The notes below the pieces were generated by a model. It had not been told where the DNA came from. It worked only from the letters and a program-made list of their open reading frames with translations, and ran no database searches. Below, in pieces: positions 17,503-25,697 of a stretch of 64,000 nucleotides of DNA. A program made the translations under genes and the position numbers. Position 1 is the first letter of the stretch. The number at the start of each line of letters is the position of its first letter. Source of the DNA: Burkholderiales bacterium. Lineage in GTDB: Bacteria; Pseudomonadota; Gammaproteobacteria; Burkholderiales; Burkholderiaceae_C. The DNA is taken from the NCBI GenBank assembly GCA_003963115.1, contig RXJQ01000006.1:62001-126000 (forward strand). Direction: 5' to 3'.

Positions 17503-18582
17503 TTAGGCTGCAAGCGCTACGGGCCTATTGCTGAGTCGCTTAAGGAGTGGCCGCTCAATCTGGCTATGGAAAGCAAGAGCTAACACACAGCAGGTCATCA
17601 CGGAGATCAAAGCCGACAAGCTTGCCCCCAGCAACCCGAATTGCCCTACGTGGTTTGACAGCATTGTGGCTGCTTTAACCAGCACGGACATGACAGGAAC
17701 GTGAATCAGGTAGAGTACATAAGAGGCGTTACCCAAACGAACCAGCAGATGCTCAGGTGCCAGTCTCCACCCTGCGTCTTCCATGCGAATAAGACCGAGT
17801 ACAAGCACAGTGCTGATCACACCAAAGATCAGAACATGGTCGCTTCGGTCGCTAGTGGCTCCGCTATATATTTCAAGGCTTGCCAGTGCCAAGAAAGCAA
17901 TGGTCCCAGTGATTGCGATACCCCTTGCGTAAGCCATGGGAAGGTGCAAGCGATGGTGCGAAAACAAGGCGAGCAACACGCCCATGCCAAACAGGTAAAT
18001 GCGTTGATTGGCGAAGAATGTTTGCAAATAGCCTTCGCCAAAAACATGACCAAGCTGATTCAACAAGAACAATCCGATAGGTAGCCAAAGCAAACGTTGG
18101 TGGATGATGGCCAGCCCCATCGTTAGATAGAACATCATTTCGTATTGCAGTGTCCATGCTACAAACAGAACGGGGGCGCCGGTACCGCCGGTTAGCGCAG
18201 GATCCTGTGGCAGCAACAAAGCTGATTTGATCAAGGTAAGCGCATCTTGGGGCAGCGTATTGCGCAGTGTTGGTGATGTCCATGCCGCAGCATAGGCCAA
18301 GGTGAAAACGATCCAGTAGCTTGGATAAATTCTCGCGGCACGCTTAAAGGCATAGTCCCACAATCGCTCAGGTCGATTGAAGTCTCGCAGATGCACGCGC
18401 GTGATGATGAAGCCGCTGAGTACAAAGAAGAACGGAACACCCGCATCGCCAAACGACATCAACCGTTCGATGCTGTCTGCAGCATGTCCGAGGTACTTGT
18501 CTTGATGCAAATCGCCGCAGACATGGAAGCAAACCACCATGAGTGCAGCTAGCGCCCGACAGGCCTGAAGTGACTGGTACAT
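17503..18582 (-). CDS. Acyltransferase-3 family membrane protein (OafA/NodX-like)
   Basis: 359 residues with about ten transmembrane segments. Family landmarks: the N-terminal [20 protein letters not shown] with the conserved Arg and catalytic-type His, [36 protein letters not shown], and a C-terminal [19 protein letters not shown] segment. Such enzymes transfer acetyl or other acyl groups from the cytoplasm to sugars of surface polysaccharides; the substrate here is unknown. Base composition is clearly lower in GC than the flanking mutY and xthA genes, and the 3' end touches an IS remnant, both signs of horizontal transfer. The last few codons (RPVALAA) could have been altered at the junction with the IS. 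Confidence 0.88.
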   Translation of the reverse strand: MYQSLQACRALAALMVVCFHVCGDLHQDKYLGHAADSIERLMSFGDAGVPFFFVLSGFIITRVHLRDFNRPERLWDYAFKRAARIYPSYWIVFTLAYAAAWTSPTLRNTLPQDALTLIKSALLLPQDPALTGGTGAPVLFVAWTLQYEMMFYLTMGLAIIHQRLLWLPIGLFLLNQLGHVFGEGYLQTFFANQRIYLFGMGVLLALFSHHRLHLPMAYARGIAITGTIAFLALASLEIYSGATSDRSDHVLIFGVISTVLVLGLIRMEDAGWRLAPEHLLVRLGNASYVLYLIHVPVMSVLVKAATMLSNHVGQFGLLGASLSALISVMTCCVLALAFHSQIERPLLKRLSNRPVALAA

Positions 18583-18884
18583 CCATCTAGCCTAGTCACC
18601 ACAGGTGAATTTGGCGTGACATGTTTGCGCCGTTCGGTTTCATGGCGATGCCATTGCGCAGATGGGGGCGATGTCATACAGCGTGCTGTTCACAGGTCAA
18701 GGATGGCCAGAAATCCCTGGTAATCCGCACTGAACAAATACCTCACGTTGCGGCTAGCGCGACCTGATAGGGCAGTCACTGACGGCTTGGCTTGGCCAGA
18801 CCAGTCCTGCACGATGGCCCGCAAATGAGCAGCAAATAAGCCTCATCAGGCTCAGCAACTGGCGAATGACGGCCTACGCGCTCT
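18583..18884. other. Gene-free stretch with a possible orphan coding remnant
   Basis: No complete gene is visible in these 302 bp. On the minus strand, a start-less open frame from about 18840 to a TGA at 18692-18690 reads like protein (HLRAIVQDWSGQAKPSVTAL, then RNVRYLFSADYQGFLAILDL) and is interrupted upstream by stops. It may be the tail of a decayed gene left when the islet formed. I cannot name its family. Confidence 0.35.
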
Positions 18885-19664
18885 TTACCCCAGCGTCACG
18901 ATCACCGGCGCGTGGTCACTGGGCCGCTCGTTCTTGCGCGGTGCCTTGTCGATCACGCAGGCGGTGACTTTGGGCTTGAGCGCGTCGCTCACGAGAATGT
19001 GGTCGATGCGCAGGCCCTGGTTCTTGCGAAAGGCCAGGTTGCGGTAGTCCCACCAGCTCCAGGGCTTGGGCGGCTGCTCGAACAGGCGGAAGGCGTCGTG
19101 CATGCCCAGATCCAGGAGCTGCTGAAAGTGGGCGCGCTCCTGCGGTGTGCAGTGGATCTGATCCTTCCAGACCACAGGGTCGTAGACATCGGCGTCGGTG
19201 GGTGCGATGTTGAAGTCGCCCATGAGGACCAGGTGTGGGTTGACTTGCAGCTCCTGCTTCAGCCAGGCTTGCAGCGCATCCAGCCAGCTCATCTTGTAGA
19301 CGAACTTGTCGCTGTCCGGCGCCTGGCCATTGGGGAAGTAGCAGCCGATCACGCGCACCGGGCCGTGGGCATCGTCGTGCACGGTGCCGGCGATCACGCG
19401 GGCCTGTTCATCGGCGAAACCGGGGATGTTCTTGATGATGTCGCTGCTGTTCGTGCGCGTCAGCAGGGCCACGCCGTTGTAGGTCTTCTGGCCGAACCAC
19501 TGCGCCTGGTAGCCGGCGGCTTCCAGATCAGCATGGGGGAACTTGTCGTCGGTGAGCTTGGTTTCCTGCAGCACCAGCGCGTCGACGAGGTTGGCGGCCA
19601 GCCAGTCCAGCAACTGGGGCAGGCGCACGGACAGGGAGTTGACGTTCCAGGTGGCGAGTTTCAT
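18885..19664 (-). CDS. xthA: Exodeoxyribonuclease III
   Basis: 259 residues from the ATG at 19664 (MKLATWNVNSLSVRLPQLLD), the normal start; the longer frame to 19781 adds non-homologous residues. It is an AP endonuclease and 3'-5' exonuclease of the endonuclease/exonuclease/phosphatase fold. Motifs: ALVLQETKLTDDKFP (metal-binding Glu), MGDFNIAPTDADVYDP, WSWWDYRNLAFRKNQGLRID, and the C-terminal ERPSDHAPVIVTL with the catalytic His. It is the third base-excision-repair gene in this 7-kb stretch after mutM and mutY, though separated from them by the IS islet. Confidence 0.97.
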   Translation of the reverse strand: MKLATWNVNSLSVRLPQLLDWLAANLVDALVLQETKLTDDKFPHADLEAAGYQAQWFGQKTYNGVALLTRTNSSDIIKNIPGFADEQARVIAGTVHDDAHGPVRVIGCYFPNGQAPDSDKFVYKMSWLDALQAWLKQELQVNPHLVLMGDFNIAPTDADVYDPVVWKDQIHCTPQERAHFQQLLDLGMHDAFRLFEQPPKPWSWWDYRNLAFRKNQGLRIDHILVSDALKPKVTACVIDKAPRKNERPSDHAPVIVTLG

Positions 19665-19840
19665 GGGCGTGGTGAGCGTTGGAGAGGGCTGGTGCCCGCG
19701 CATTATCTCGCTGGACACGGGCGTGGAATGGGCGTACTTTTCCACGAATGTGGCCTTGTCATCGGCGCGTAGCGGCCACAAGCCCGGGCGTCTCCCCTAA
19801 GCTGCGAGAGTCCGAATATGCCCATGCCAGAGGGAGCAAC

Positions 19841-20479
19841 ATGTCAGTCTCGCCCGTCATGACCAGTGCCGCCCGCATTGACAAGACCCGCCCACACAAG
19901 CTGGCGATGCCCGAGGGCGAGGATGCGGCGCAGTCGCCTACTTTGACTTACCAATACCTTGACGACGGCGAGTTCGTCAAGGTGCCCAACAACCCCATCA
20001 ACCAGACGCCAGGCATGCTCGCGCACGAGATGCGCCTGCGTCAGGCCGAGTGCATGCGCAAGGCCGAGAACGCCCTGCATACCAAGGGCGCGCCAGACTG
20101 GCAGCGCCAGTTCGAGCACGACAACGCGGTGCGCCAGGCGCAGGAGATGGCCGAGCGCGCCAAGGTCTACGACGACCTGGAGCAGGCCATGTGCAGCGGC
20201 TACCACAGCAGCGGTCTGCCCCTGCCTGATCGCGTGCACCATGCGCGTACCCGCGAGGCCCTGGCCGAGTACCTGGACACCAAGCCCGCGCGCGATGCCA
20301 TGCGCGACGAGATCTCTGATCCGGCCTCATGCCGGGCCTGGGAGATCGTGGAGCAGCAGGCCGAAGAGAGCCTGCAATATGCCTACTTCTTCGACACGAG
20401 CGACATCCATGACAGGGAAGAGTGCCGGCGCATCAGTGCCGTGGCGATCTTCAACCTCATGAACAAGGATCAGGGCTGA
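19841..20479 (+). CDS. Hypothetical protein, charged and soluble
   Basis: 212 residues from the ATG at 19841, which has AGGGAG 5 nt upstream (the frame is open from 19679 but upstream residues are not supported). No signal peptide, membrane segment or known motif is visible. The protein is charged and helical, rich in Ala, Glu, Arg and Met (LAHEMRLRQAECMRKAENAL, RQAQEMAERAKVYDDLEQAM), with four cysteines (in AECMRK, AMCSGY, SCRAWE, EECRRI). Codon use matches its neighbours, so it is probably a genuine gene. It converges with the LysR gene with 3 bp between stops. I do not recognise it. Confidence 0.65.
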   Translation: MSVSPVMTSAARIDKTRPHKLAMPEGEDAAQSPTLTYQYLDDGEFVKVPNNPINQTPGMLAHEMRLRQAECMRKAENALHTKGAPDWQRQFEHDNAVRQAQEMAERAKVYDDLEQAMCSGYHSSGLPLPDRVHHARTREALAEYLDTKPARDAMRDEISDPASCRAWEIVEQQAEESLQYAYFFDTSDIHDREECRRISAVAIFNLMNKDQG

Positions 20480-20482
20480 AGC

Positions 20483-21448
20483 TCAGGGTTTGGTGAGCGC
20501 CTGCCTGGCCTGGCTCAAGGTCTGCTCGATGCGCTCCTGATACTCCTCGCATTGCGTGCTCGACAACTTGCTCTGCAGCGTGTCCAGAAACACCCGGGTG
20601 CGCGCCGGCATCAGGCGTCGGCCCGGGAACACGGCCCAGGCATCGGTTGAGGGCGGGCGCCAGTCGGGCAGCACGGGCAGCAGCGTGCCCGCGCGCACAT
20701 GGGCTTCGGCGAAGTAGTCGCTGATCAGGGTGATGCCGGCGCCGGTCAGGGCCATGCGCATCAGCAGGTCGGGCGAGTTGGCCGTGGCGCGGCCTGGCGG
20801 GATGCCTTCCCAGCGTTCCGCGCCGCGTTGCAGCACCCAGGGTACGGCGTCGCCATCGCGGCCCAGCAGGCGCAAGGCGTCGTGTTCCATCAGGGCTTCT
20901 GGCTCGGAGGGGTGACCGCGTTGTGCCAGGTAGGCCGGCGAGGCATACAGGCCGGCCGTGAAGACAGCGAGCTTGCGCGCGGCCAGTGAGGCGTCGTCGG
21001 GCAGGTCGCCCATGCGGATGGCCAGGTCCATGTTGTCGGCGATCAGGTCGACGCGGCGAGGAGTGAGGTCCAGCTCCAGCGAGATGGCGGGGTACAGCTG
21101 CACGAACTCGGCCATCGGCGTGGCCAGCACCTCGCTGGCAAAGTCGGCGGGCATGGTCACCCGCAGGCGGCCGCTGGGCCGCGCCTGGCGATGTTGTGCG
21201 AGTGTGGCAGCAGCATCGACTTCGGCCACGATCTGCTGGGCGTGCTCCAGCACGGTGTGGCCGAAATCGGTGAGGGTGAGCTTGCGCGTGGTGCGCAGCA
21301 GCAGGCGCTCGCCCAATTGCGCCTCCAGGGCGGCCACGCGCCGAGACACGGTGGATTTGGGCAGCCCCAGGCGCTCTGCGGCGCGGCTGAAACTGTGGGC
21401 ATCCACCACGCGGGCAAAGAGCAGCAGGTCGTTGGGTTCGATGTCCAT
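20483..21448 (-). CDS. LysR-family transcriptional regulator
   Basis: 321 residues from the ATG at 21448 (MDIEPNDLLLFARVVDAHSF). The N-terminal winged helix-turn-helix is clear (FSRAAERLGLPKSTVSRRVA, ALEAQLGERLLLRTTRKLTL), followed by a LysR substrate-binding domain with the usual GRLRVTMPADFASEVLATPM start. The type resembles the AaeR/CrgA-like subgroup that often controls an adjacent oxidoreductase. It is divergent from azoR and a perfect palindrome (21468-21493) lies just upstream, so it probably regulates azoR and itself; the inducer cannot be told from sequence. Confidence 0.93.
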   Translation of the reverse strand: MDIEPNDLLLFARVVDAHSFSRAAERLGLPKSTVSRRVAALEAQLGERLLLRTTRKLTLTDFGHTVLEHAQQIVAEVDAAATLAQHRQARPSGRLRVTMPADFASEVLATPMAEFVQLYPAISLELDLTPRRVDLIADNMDLAIRMGDLPDDASLAARKLAVFTAGLYASPAYLAQRGHPSEPEALMEHDALRLLGRDGDAVPWVLQRGAERWEGIPPGRATANSPDLLMRMALTGAGITLISDYFAEAHVRAGTLLPVLPDWRPPSTDAWAVFPGRRLMPARTRVFLDTLQSKLSSTQCEEYQERIEQTLSQARQALTKP

Positions 21449-21467
21449 AGCGGGCCCTTGATACGGG

Positions 21468-21493
21468 ATATTGTTCCTTGGGTGGAACAATAT
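21468..21493. promoter_or_regulatory. LysR-type operator palindrome between the LysR gene and azoR
   Basis: Arms ATATTGTTCC and GGAACAATAT (10 bp, perfect) around TTGGGT. It contains a T-N11-A core. A candidate azoR promoter follows (TTGATG at 21502-21507, GATAAT at 21527-21532, 19-bp spacer), which would place the palindrome centre near -60, the usual position of a LysR recognition site. Confidence 0.65.
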
Positions 21494-21587
21494 TATCCAT
21501 TTTGATGTCTTCTGGATGTTGTTGGGGATAATTACAGTGAGTCCATCGACAACGCGCCAACAACGCATCTGACCGAAGGACACCACC

Positions 21588-22205
21588 ATGAACATCCTGC
21601 AAATCAACTCCAGCTCCCGCCCCGACGCCTCGCACTCTGCTCGACTGGCCAGCGCCATCGTCGAGCGTGTGCAAAGCAACCAGGGCAAGGGCCAGGTGAC
21701 CGTACGCGATCTGGGCCGCACGCCCGTGGCCGAGTTGGACGAAGCCGCGCTGCAAGCCCTGTTCACACCCGCCGAACAACGCACGGCCGAGCAGGCTGAA
21801 CGTGTCGCCATCGACGATGCCCTGATCGCCGAGATCCAGTCCGCCGACGTGGTGGTGCTGGGCGTGCCCATGTACAACTTCGGCGTGCCGGCCCAGCTCA
21901 AGAACTGGATCGACGCCATCGCCCGAGCCCGTGTCACCTTCACCTACACCGAGAAGGGCCCTGTCGGCCTGCTGACGGGCAAGAAGGTCTACGTGGCACT
22001 AACCCGTGGTGGCCGCTACCGCAACACGCCGGCCGACACGCAAGTGCCTTATCTGAAGACCGTGCTGGCCTTCCTGGGCATGAGCGATGTGCAGTTTGTT
22101 TATGCCGAGGGCCTGGCCATGGGGCCGCAGGCCGAGCAGGATGGTCTGGCCGACGCCCAAGCCCAGATCGACGAGCTCGTGCTGGGTGAGGTTGTCCCAG
22201 CCTGA
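21588..22205 (+). CDS. azoR: FMN-dependent NADH-azoreductase
   Basis: 205 residues, AcpD/AzoR family of the flavodoxin-like fold. It reduces quinones and azo compounds with NADH and protects against quinone stress. Landmarks: [20 protein letters not shown] with the FMN phosphate loop, [40 protein letters not shown], and [16 protein letters not shown] element lies 8 nt before the ATG. It is divergent from a LysR gene and followed by a pirin gene after 49 bp; a LysR-azoreductase-pirin set is a recurring quinone or electrophile response arrangement. Confidence 0.93.
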   Translation: MNILQINSSSRPDASHSARLASAIVERVQSNQGKGQVTVRDLGRTPVAELDEAALQALFTPAEQRTAEQAERVAIDDALIAEIQSADVVVLGVPMYNFGVPAQLKNWIDAIARARVTFTYTEKGPVGLLTGKKVYVALTRGGRYRNTPADTQVPYLKTVLAFLGMSDVQFVYAEGLAMGPQAEQDGLADAQAQIDELVLGEVVPA

Positions 22206-22254
22206 TTGATACTGGCAGGCGCATCACGTTGACACCACGTCAAAGGAGTAGCTC

Positions 22255-23139
22255 ATGAACACCGTTGCATCAACCCGCAGCAGCACCGCTGCCGTGACCC
22301 AGGCGCGTGAAGTCGAGCGCCTGATCGCAGGTCAGGCCACCTCGGATGGCGCCGGCGTCAAGCTCACCCGCGTGCTCACGCAGCCGCTGCAACGCCGGCT
22401 CGACCCCTTCCTGATGCTCGATGCATTCGGGACGGACAACCCTGAGGACTACATCGGGGGCTTTCCGGATCACCCGCATCGCGGCTTCGAGACCGTGACC
22501 TACATGATCGCGGGCCGCATGCGTCACCGCGACAGCGCGGGCCATGAAGGCCTGCTGCAAAACGGTGGCGTGCAATGGATGACGGCCGGCCGCGGCGTGA
22601 TCCACTCCGAGTTGCCCGAGCAGGAAGAGGGCCGCATGGAAGGCTTCCAGCTGTGGCTGAACCTGCCTGCCAAGGACAAGATGACGGCGCCCTGGTACCG
22701 CGATATCCAGAGTGGCGACATCCCCGAGTTCACCACGACCGAGGGCGTGAAGGTGCGCGTGATCGCGGGCGAGAGCCATGGCGTGGCCGGCGCCGTGCAA
22801 CGTGAAGCCACGCAGCCGCTGTACCTCGATCTGCATCTGCCTGATGGCGCGCGCTTCGAGCAGGGGCTGCCCGCTGAGCATAACGCCTTTGTCTACGTCT
22901 ACCGGGGAGAGGTGCAAGTCGGCGAGACGGCGGTGCCGGTGCAGCGCATGGCCATCCTGAAAAACCAGGCTGATCGCGATGGCGTGGTGCTGCAAGCCAA
23001 GGGGGAGACGCGAGCGCTGCTGATCGCCGGGCAGCCTTTGAACGAGCCCATCGCGCAGTACGGGCCTTTCGTGATGAACCGCCAGGAAGAGATCTTCCAG
23101 GCCGTGGCGGATTTCAAGGCCGGACAGTTCGCCGCCTGA
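22255..23139 (+). CDS. Pirin-family protein (quercetinase-like bicupin)
   Basis: 294 residues. The N-terminal cupin keeps the metal ligands of pirin: GGFPDHPHRGFETVTYMIAG (two His), HRDSAGHEGLLQNGGVQWMT and the GRGVIHSELPE segment (His and Glu). The C-terminal cupin carries LYLDLHLPDGARFEQGLPAE and the VYVYRGEVQVGE strand. Bacterial pirins include quercetin 2,3-dioxygenases and redox-responsive regulators of metabolism; the substrate here is not known. AAAGGAG 8 nt upstream supports the ATG at 22255. It lies between azoR and a ClC channel, whose start region begins 9 bp after the pirin stop. Confidence 0.9.
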   Translation: MNTVASTRSSTAAVTQAREVERLIAGQATSDGAGVKLTRVLTQPLQRRLDPFLMLDAFGTDNPEDYIGGFPDHPHRGFETVTYMIAGRMRHRDSAGHEGLLQNGGVQWMTAGRGVIHSELPEQEEGRMEGFQLWLNLPAKDKMTAPWYRDIQSGDIPEFTTTEGVKVRVIAGESHGVAGAVQREATQPLYLDLHLPDGARFEQGLPAEHNAFVYVYRGEVQVGETAVPVQRMAILKNQADRDGVVLQAKGETRALLIAGQPLNEPIAQYGPFVMNRQEEIFQAVADFKAGQFAA

Positions 23140-23148
23140 TCGGCATGT

Positions 23149-23180
23149 ATCCTGCATACGTCGAGGAGCGTATGCAGGAT
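23149..23180 (+). promoter_or_regulatory. Perfect 12-bp hairpin over the translation start of the ClC gene
   Basis: Arms ATCCTGCATACG (23149-23160) and CGTATGCAGGAT (23169-23180) are exact reverse complements around the 8-nt loop TCGAGGAG. The loop holds the Shine-Dalgarno GAGGAG and the 3' arm holds the ATG at 23172. In mRNA the start codon would be paired, suggesting translation control; as DNA it could be an operator, or a terminator without a T-tract after pirin. Confidence 0.6.
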
Positions 23181-24527
23181 CATCAGCCATTGGGCGCGTT
23201 GCGCCGGGAATTCAGTGATTGGCGCATCTGGATGTCCAGGGCGCTGGTGGTGACGGCGGCGGTGCTGGCCGGTCTGGTCGTCGTGGCCTTCACCTGGTTG
23301 ACCGAGCACGCGATGGCGCTCTTCTCGCGTGCCTTCGCCCAAGCCTGGTGGGAGCCGTTGCTGTTGACGCCTTTGTGCGCGGTGGCCATCGTGTGGTTGA
23401 CGCGGCGCTTTGCACCCAATGCGGCGGGCTCCGGCATCCCACAAGTCATGGCCGCGCTGGAGGTGCCCACCGATTCACCGGTGCGCGGCAAGCTCGTCTC
23501 CATCAAGTTGTCTGCGATCAAGCTGCTGCTGACCAGCTGGGGCGGGCTGGCAGGGCTGTCTCTGGGCCGAGAAGGGCCGTCGGTGCAGATTGCCGCGGGC
23601 GTGATGGCGGCGGTGGGGCGCTTCCTGCCGCGCAAGTCGGTGATGGGGGAGCATGGCCTGCTCGTGGCGGGTGGCGCAGCCGGCATTGCGGCAGCTTTCA
23701 ACACGCCGCTGGGTGGCGTGATGTTCGCCATCGAGGAGTTGTCCCGATCACCCGAGAAGCGCAGCAGTGGCTTGCTCATCTCAGGCATCGTGCTGGCGGG
23801 GCTGGTGTCGGTGTCCATCCAGGGCAATGTGACCTACTTCGGTGTGATCCACGTGGCCTCCCTGGGCTGGGATGCGCTGCTGCCTGGCCTGCTGGTGGCG
23901 GTGCTGGCAGGTGTCGCGGGCGGCCTTTTCTCCAGGCTCTTGATCGCCTCTCTGAGTGGCCGTTCAAGCGATGTCTTCAGCCGCCTGCGGGCCAGGTGTC
24001 CGCTGCTGTTCGCAGGGCTGTGCGGCCTGGCCGTGGCGGGGATCGGTGTGGTCACCAGCGGCATGACCTTCGGCAGCGGCTACACCCATACCCGCACGAT
24101 GCTGGAAGGAGGCGCCAGCACGCCCGCCATCTACGTGCTGCTCAAGTTCGTGGCGACCTGGCTGACGAGCTGGTCCGGTGTGCCGGGCGGTATCTTCGCG
24201 CCTTCGCTGGCCATCGGCGCGGCCCTGGGCAACGACGTGGCGCAGCTTCTGCAGTTCCCGCACCTGAGCATGCTGATCGCGCTGGGCATGGCGGGCTTTC
24301 TGGCGGCTGCCACGCAAGCCCCGCTGACCTCTTTCATCATCGTGATGGAGATGGTGGATGGCCACGCGATGGTGCTCAGCCTGATGGCCTGTGCGCTGGT
24401 GGCCAGCGGCATCTCGCGCCTGATCAGCAGGCCGCTGTACGGGACGCTGGCGCAGGGCTATCTGGCGCGGCTGGAGCCGGTGCGGCCCGCCCAGTCCGAG
24501 CCGGATCGAGCGACCGGCTCTGCGTGA
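23172..24527 (+). CDS. ClC-family chloride channel or H+/Cl- antiporter
   Basis: 451 residues from the ATG at 23172, chosen for the GAGGAG just upstream; an in-frame ATG at 23145 adds nine residues and has no ribosome site. The protein has the multi-helix ClC fold with all selectivity-filter motifs: GSGIPQV, GREGPSVQIA (gating glutamate) and GVPGGIFAPSLAIGAALG. The segment GGVMFAIEELSRSPE keeps acidic residues where antiporters carry the internal glutamate, so an H+/Cl- exchanger is plausible. No cytoplasmic CBS domains follow, as in short bacterial forms. A conspicuous hairpin covers its start codon. It converges with the DUF4337 gene. Confidence 0.92.
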   Translation: MQDHQPLGALRREFSDWRIWMSRALVVTAAVLAGLVVVAFTWLTEHAMALFSRAFAQAWWEPLLLTPLCAVAIVWLTRRFAPNAAGSGIPQVMAALEVPTDSPVRGKLVSIKLSAIKLLLTSWGGLAGLSLGREGPSVQIAAGVMAAVGRFLPRKSVMGEHGLLVAGGAAGIAAAFNTPLGGVMFAIEELSRSPEKRSSGLLISGIVLAGLVSVSIQGNVTYFGVIHVASLGWDALLPGLLVAVLAGVAGGLFSRLLIASLSGRSSDVFSRLRARCPLLFAGLCGLAVAGIGVVTSGMTFGSGYTHTRTMLEGGASTPAIYVLLKFVATWLTSWSGVPGGIFAPSLAIGAALGNDVAQLLQFPHLSMLIALGMAGFLAAATQAPLTSFIIVMEMVDGHAMVLSLMACALVASGISRLISRPLYGTLAQGYLARLEPVRPAQSEPDRATGSA

Positions 24528-24560
24528 TGGCGCAGGAGGCTGTGGACCTCTCCACCTGAA

Positions 24561-25148
24561 TCAGATGTGGAACCAGGCGAGGGCGCCCAGGGCAATGCCC
24601 ACGCCACCGAGGCCCAGGGTGCCCCATTCGAGCCAGCGGCGCTTGGTCAGCAAGGCGATGGCCGCCAGAGCGATGGACACTTGAAGCACGGTCGTGGCCT
24701 GTGCCCAGCGATGATGCTCGTGCATCTGAAGCTCGCTCTTCTCGTCCCACTCTTTGGATTCGGCTTCGAGCTTTTGTGCATCCTTCTGGATCTCGGCCTT
24801 CTCAGTCTTGTAGCGTTCGGCTTCCTTCTTGTAGAACTCGCGCTTGTCTTCGCTCACCAGCACGGCGGCCAGTTCGGCCATGCTTTGCTTGCTGCTCTTG
24901 GCCTGGTAGAAGTTCCACTGGTCAGACGCTTCGGTCTTCTTGATGGCCGCGTTGTTCTTGTAGAGGCCTGCATTGGCCTGCGTGGCGCCCCCCATGTAGG
25001 AAAACAGGGCCCCTACCGTGGCCAGGATGGCCGTGATCACGGCGAGTTGGCCTGCCATGCCCTCTTCTTCGTGGTGCGCGCCGTGCTCGGCCGCGTGCTC
25101 AAGCGCATGGTCATGTGGGCCGTGAACGTGAAATCCATCTTCAGACAT
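24561..25148 (-). CDS. DUF4337 domain-containing membrane protein
   Basis: 195 residues from the ATG at 25148 (MSEDGFHVHGPHDHALEHAA), supported by GAGGT upstream. A histidine-rich N-terminus (about ten His in the first 30 residues) precedes a transmembrane segment (LAVITAILATVGALFSYMGG), a charged central region with strong coiled-coil character (YKTEKAEIQKDAQKLEAESK) and two C-terminal membrane segments (VLQVSIALAAIALL, LGLGGVGIALGALAWFHI). DUF4337 has no known function; the His-rich segment could bind metal, which is inference. It is followed on the minus strand after a 38-bp spacer by nothing transcribed in the same direction, and preceded by folA. Confidence 0.86.
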   Translation of the reverse strand: MSEDGFHVHGPHDHALEHAAEHGAHHEEEGMAGQLAVITAILATVGALFSYMGGATQANAGLYKNNAAIKKTEASDQWNFYQAKSSKQSMAELAAVLVSEDKREFYKKEAERYKTEKAEIQKDAQKLEAESKEWDEKSELQMHEHHRWAQATTVLQVSIALAAIALLTKRRWLEWGTLGLGGVGIALGALAWFHI

Positions 25149-25186
25149 GGCGATACCTCGTGTTTTGTGGCTTGTGGATGGGTGGC

Positions 25187-25678
25187 TCAACGACGTCGGT
25201 AGATCACGAAGGCGTAGTCGAAATCGTTGGGTGCCGGAGCATGATGGGTTTCGCGCGAGACTTCGGTGAACGCGGTCTTGTCCCAGGTTGGGAAGAAGGC
25301 ATCGGCCTCGAAGTCGCGGTTAATCTCGGTCAGCACGATCTCATCGGCCAAGGGCAAAGCTTCTGCATAGATCTGCGCGCCGCCGATCACGAAAGCCTTG
25401 TTGGCCGAATCTGTGAGCAGGGCCAAGGCAGCCGGCAGGGAATCGGTGCTTTCCACACCGGCCGCCGACCATTGTGGATTGCGTGTGATGACGATATTGC
25501 GACGTCCGGGCAAGGGGCGCCCGATGGACTCATAGGTCTTGCGGCCCATGATGACGGGGCAGCCCATGGTCGTGCGCTTGAAGAATTGCAGGTCTTCCGA
25601 CAGACGCCAGAGCAGGGCGTTGTCCTTGCCGATGGCGCCATTGCGGGCCACGGCGGCGATCAGGCTGAGCGTGCTCAT
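25187..25678 (-). CDS. folA: Dihydrofolate reductase
   Basis: 163 residues from the ATG at 25678 ([20 protein letters not shown]). It reduces dihydrofolate to tetrahydrofolate with NADPH, regenerating the cofactor consumed by ThyA. Motifs: [20 protein letters not shown] (Met20-like loop with Trp), [20 protein letters not shown] (NADPH binding) and [20 protein letters not shown]. It lies 19 bp downstream of thyA in the usual thyA-folA order and so belongs to the same operon. Confidence 0.97.
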   Translation of the reverse strand: MSTLSLIAAVARNGAIGKDNALLWRLSEDLQFFKRTTMGCPVIMGRKTYESIGRPLPGRRNIVITRNPQWSAAGVESTDSLPAALALLTDSANKAFVIGGAQIYAEALPLADEIVLTEINRDFEADAFFPTWDKTAFTEVSRETHHAPAPNDFDYAFVIYRRR

Positions 25679-25697
25679 GTGAAGGTGTGAGTGACAA

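Noticed and set aside
16735..18884. Prophage or integrative element
   Set aside because: No integrase, att-like repeats at a tRNA or phage genes; only an IS remnant and an acyltransferase.
23145..23171. Upstream ATG start for the ClC gene
   Set aside because: No Shine-Dalgarno, whereas GAGGAG precedes the ATG at 23172; kept as an alternative only.
24542..24555. GTGGA/TCCAC hairpin between ClC and DUF4337 genes as a terminator
   Set aside because: Only 5 bp of stem and no T-tract on either strand.
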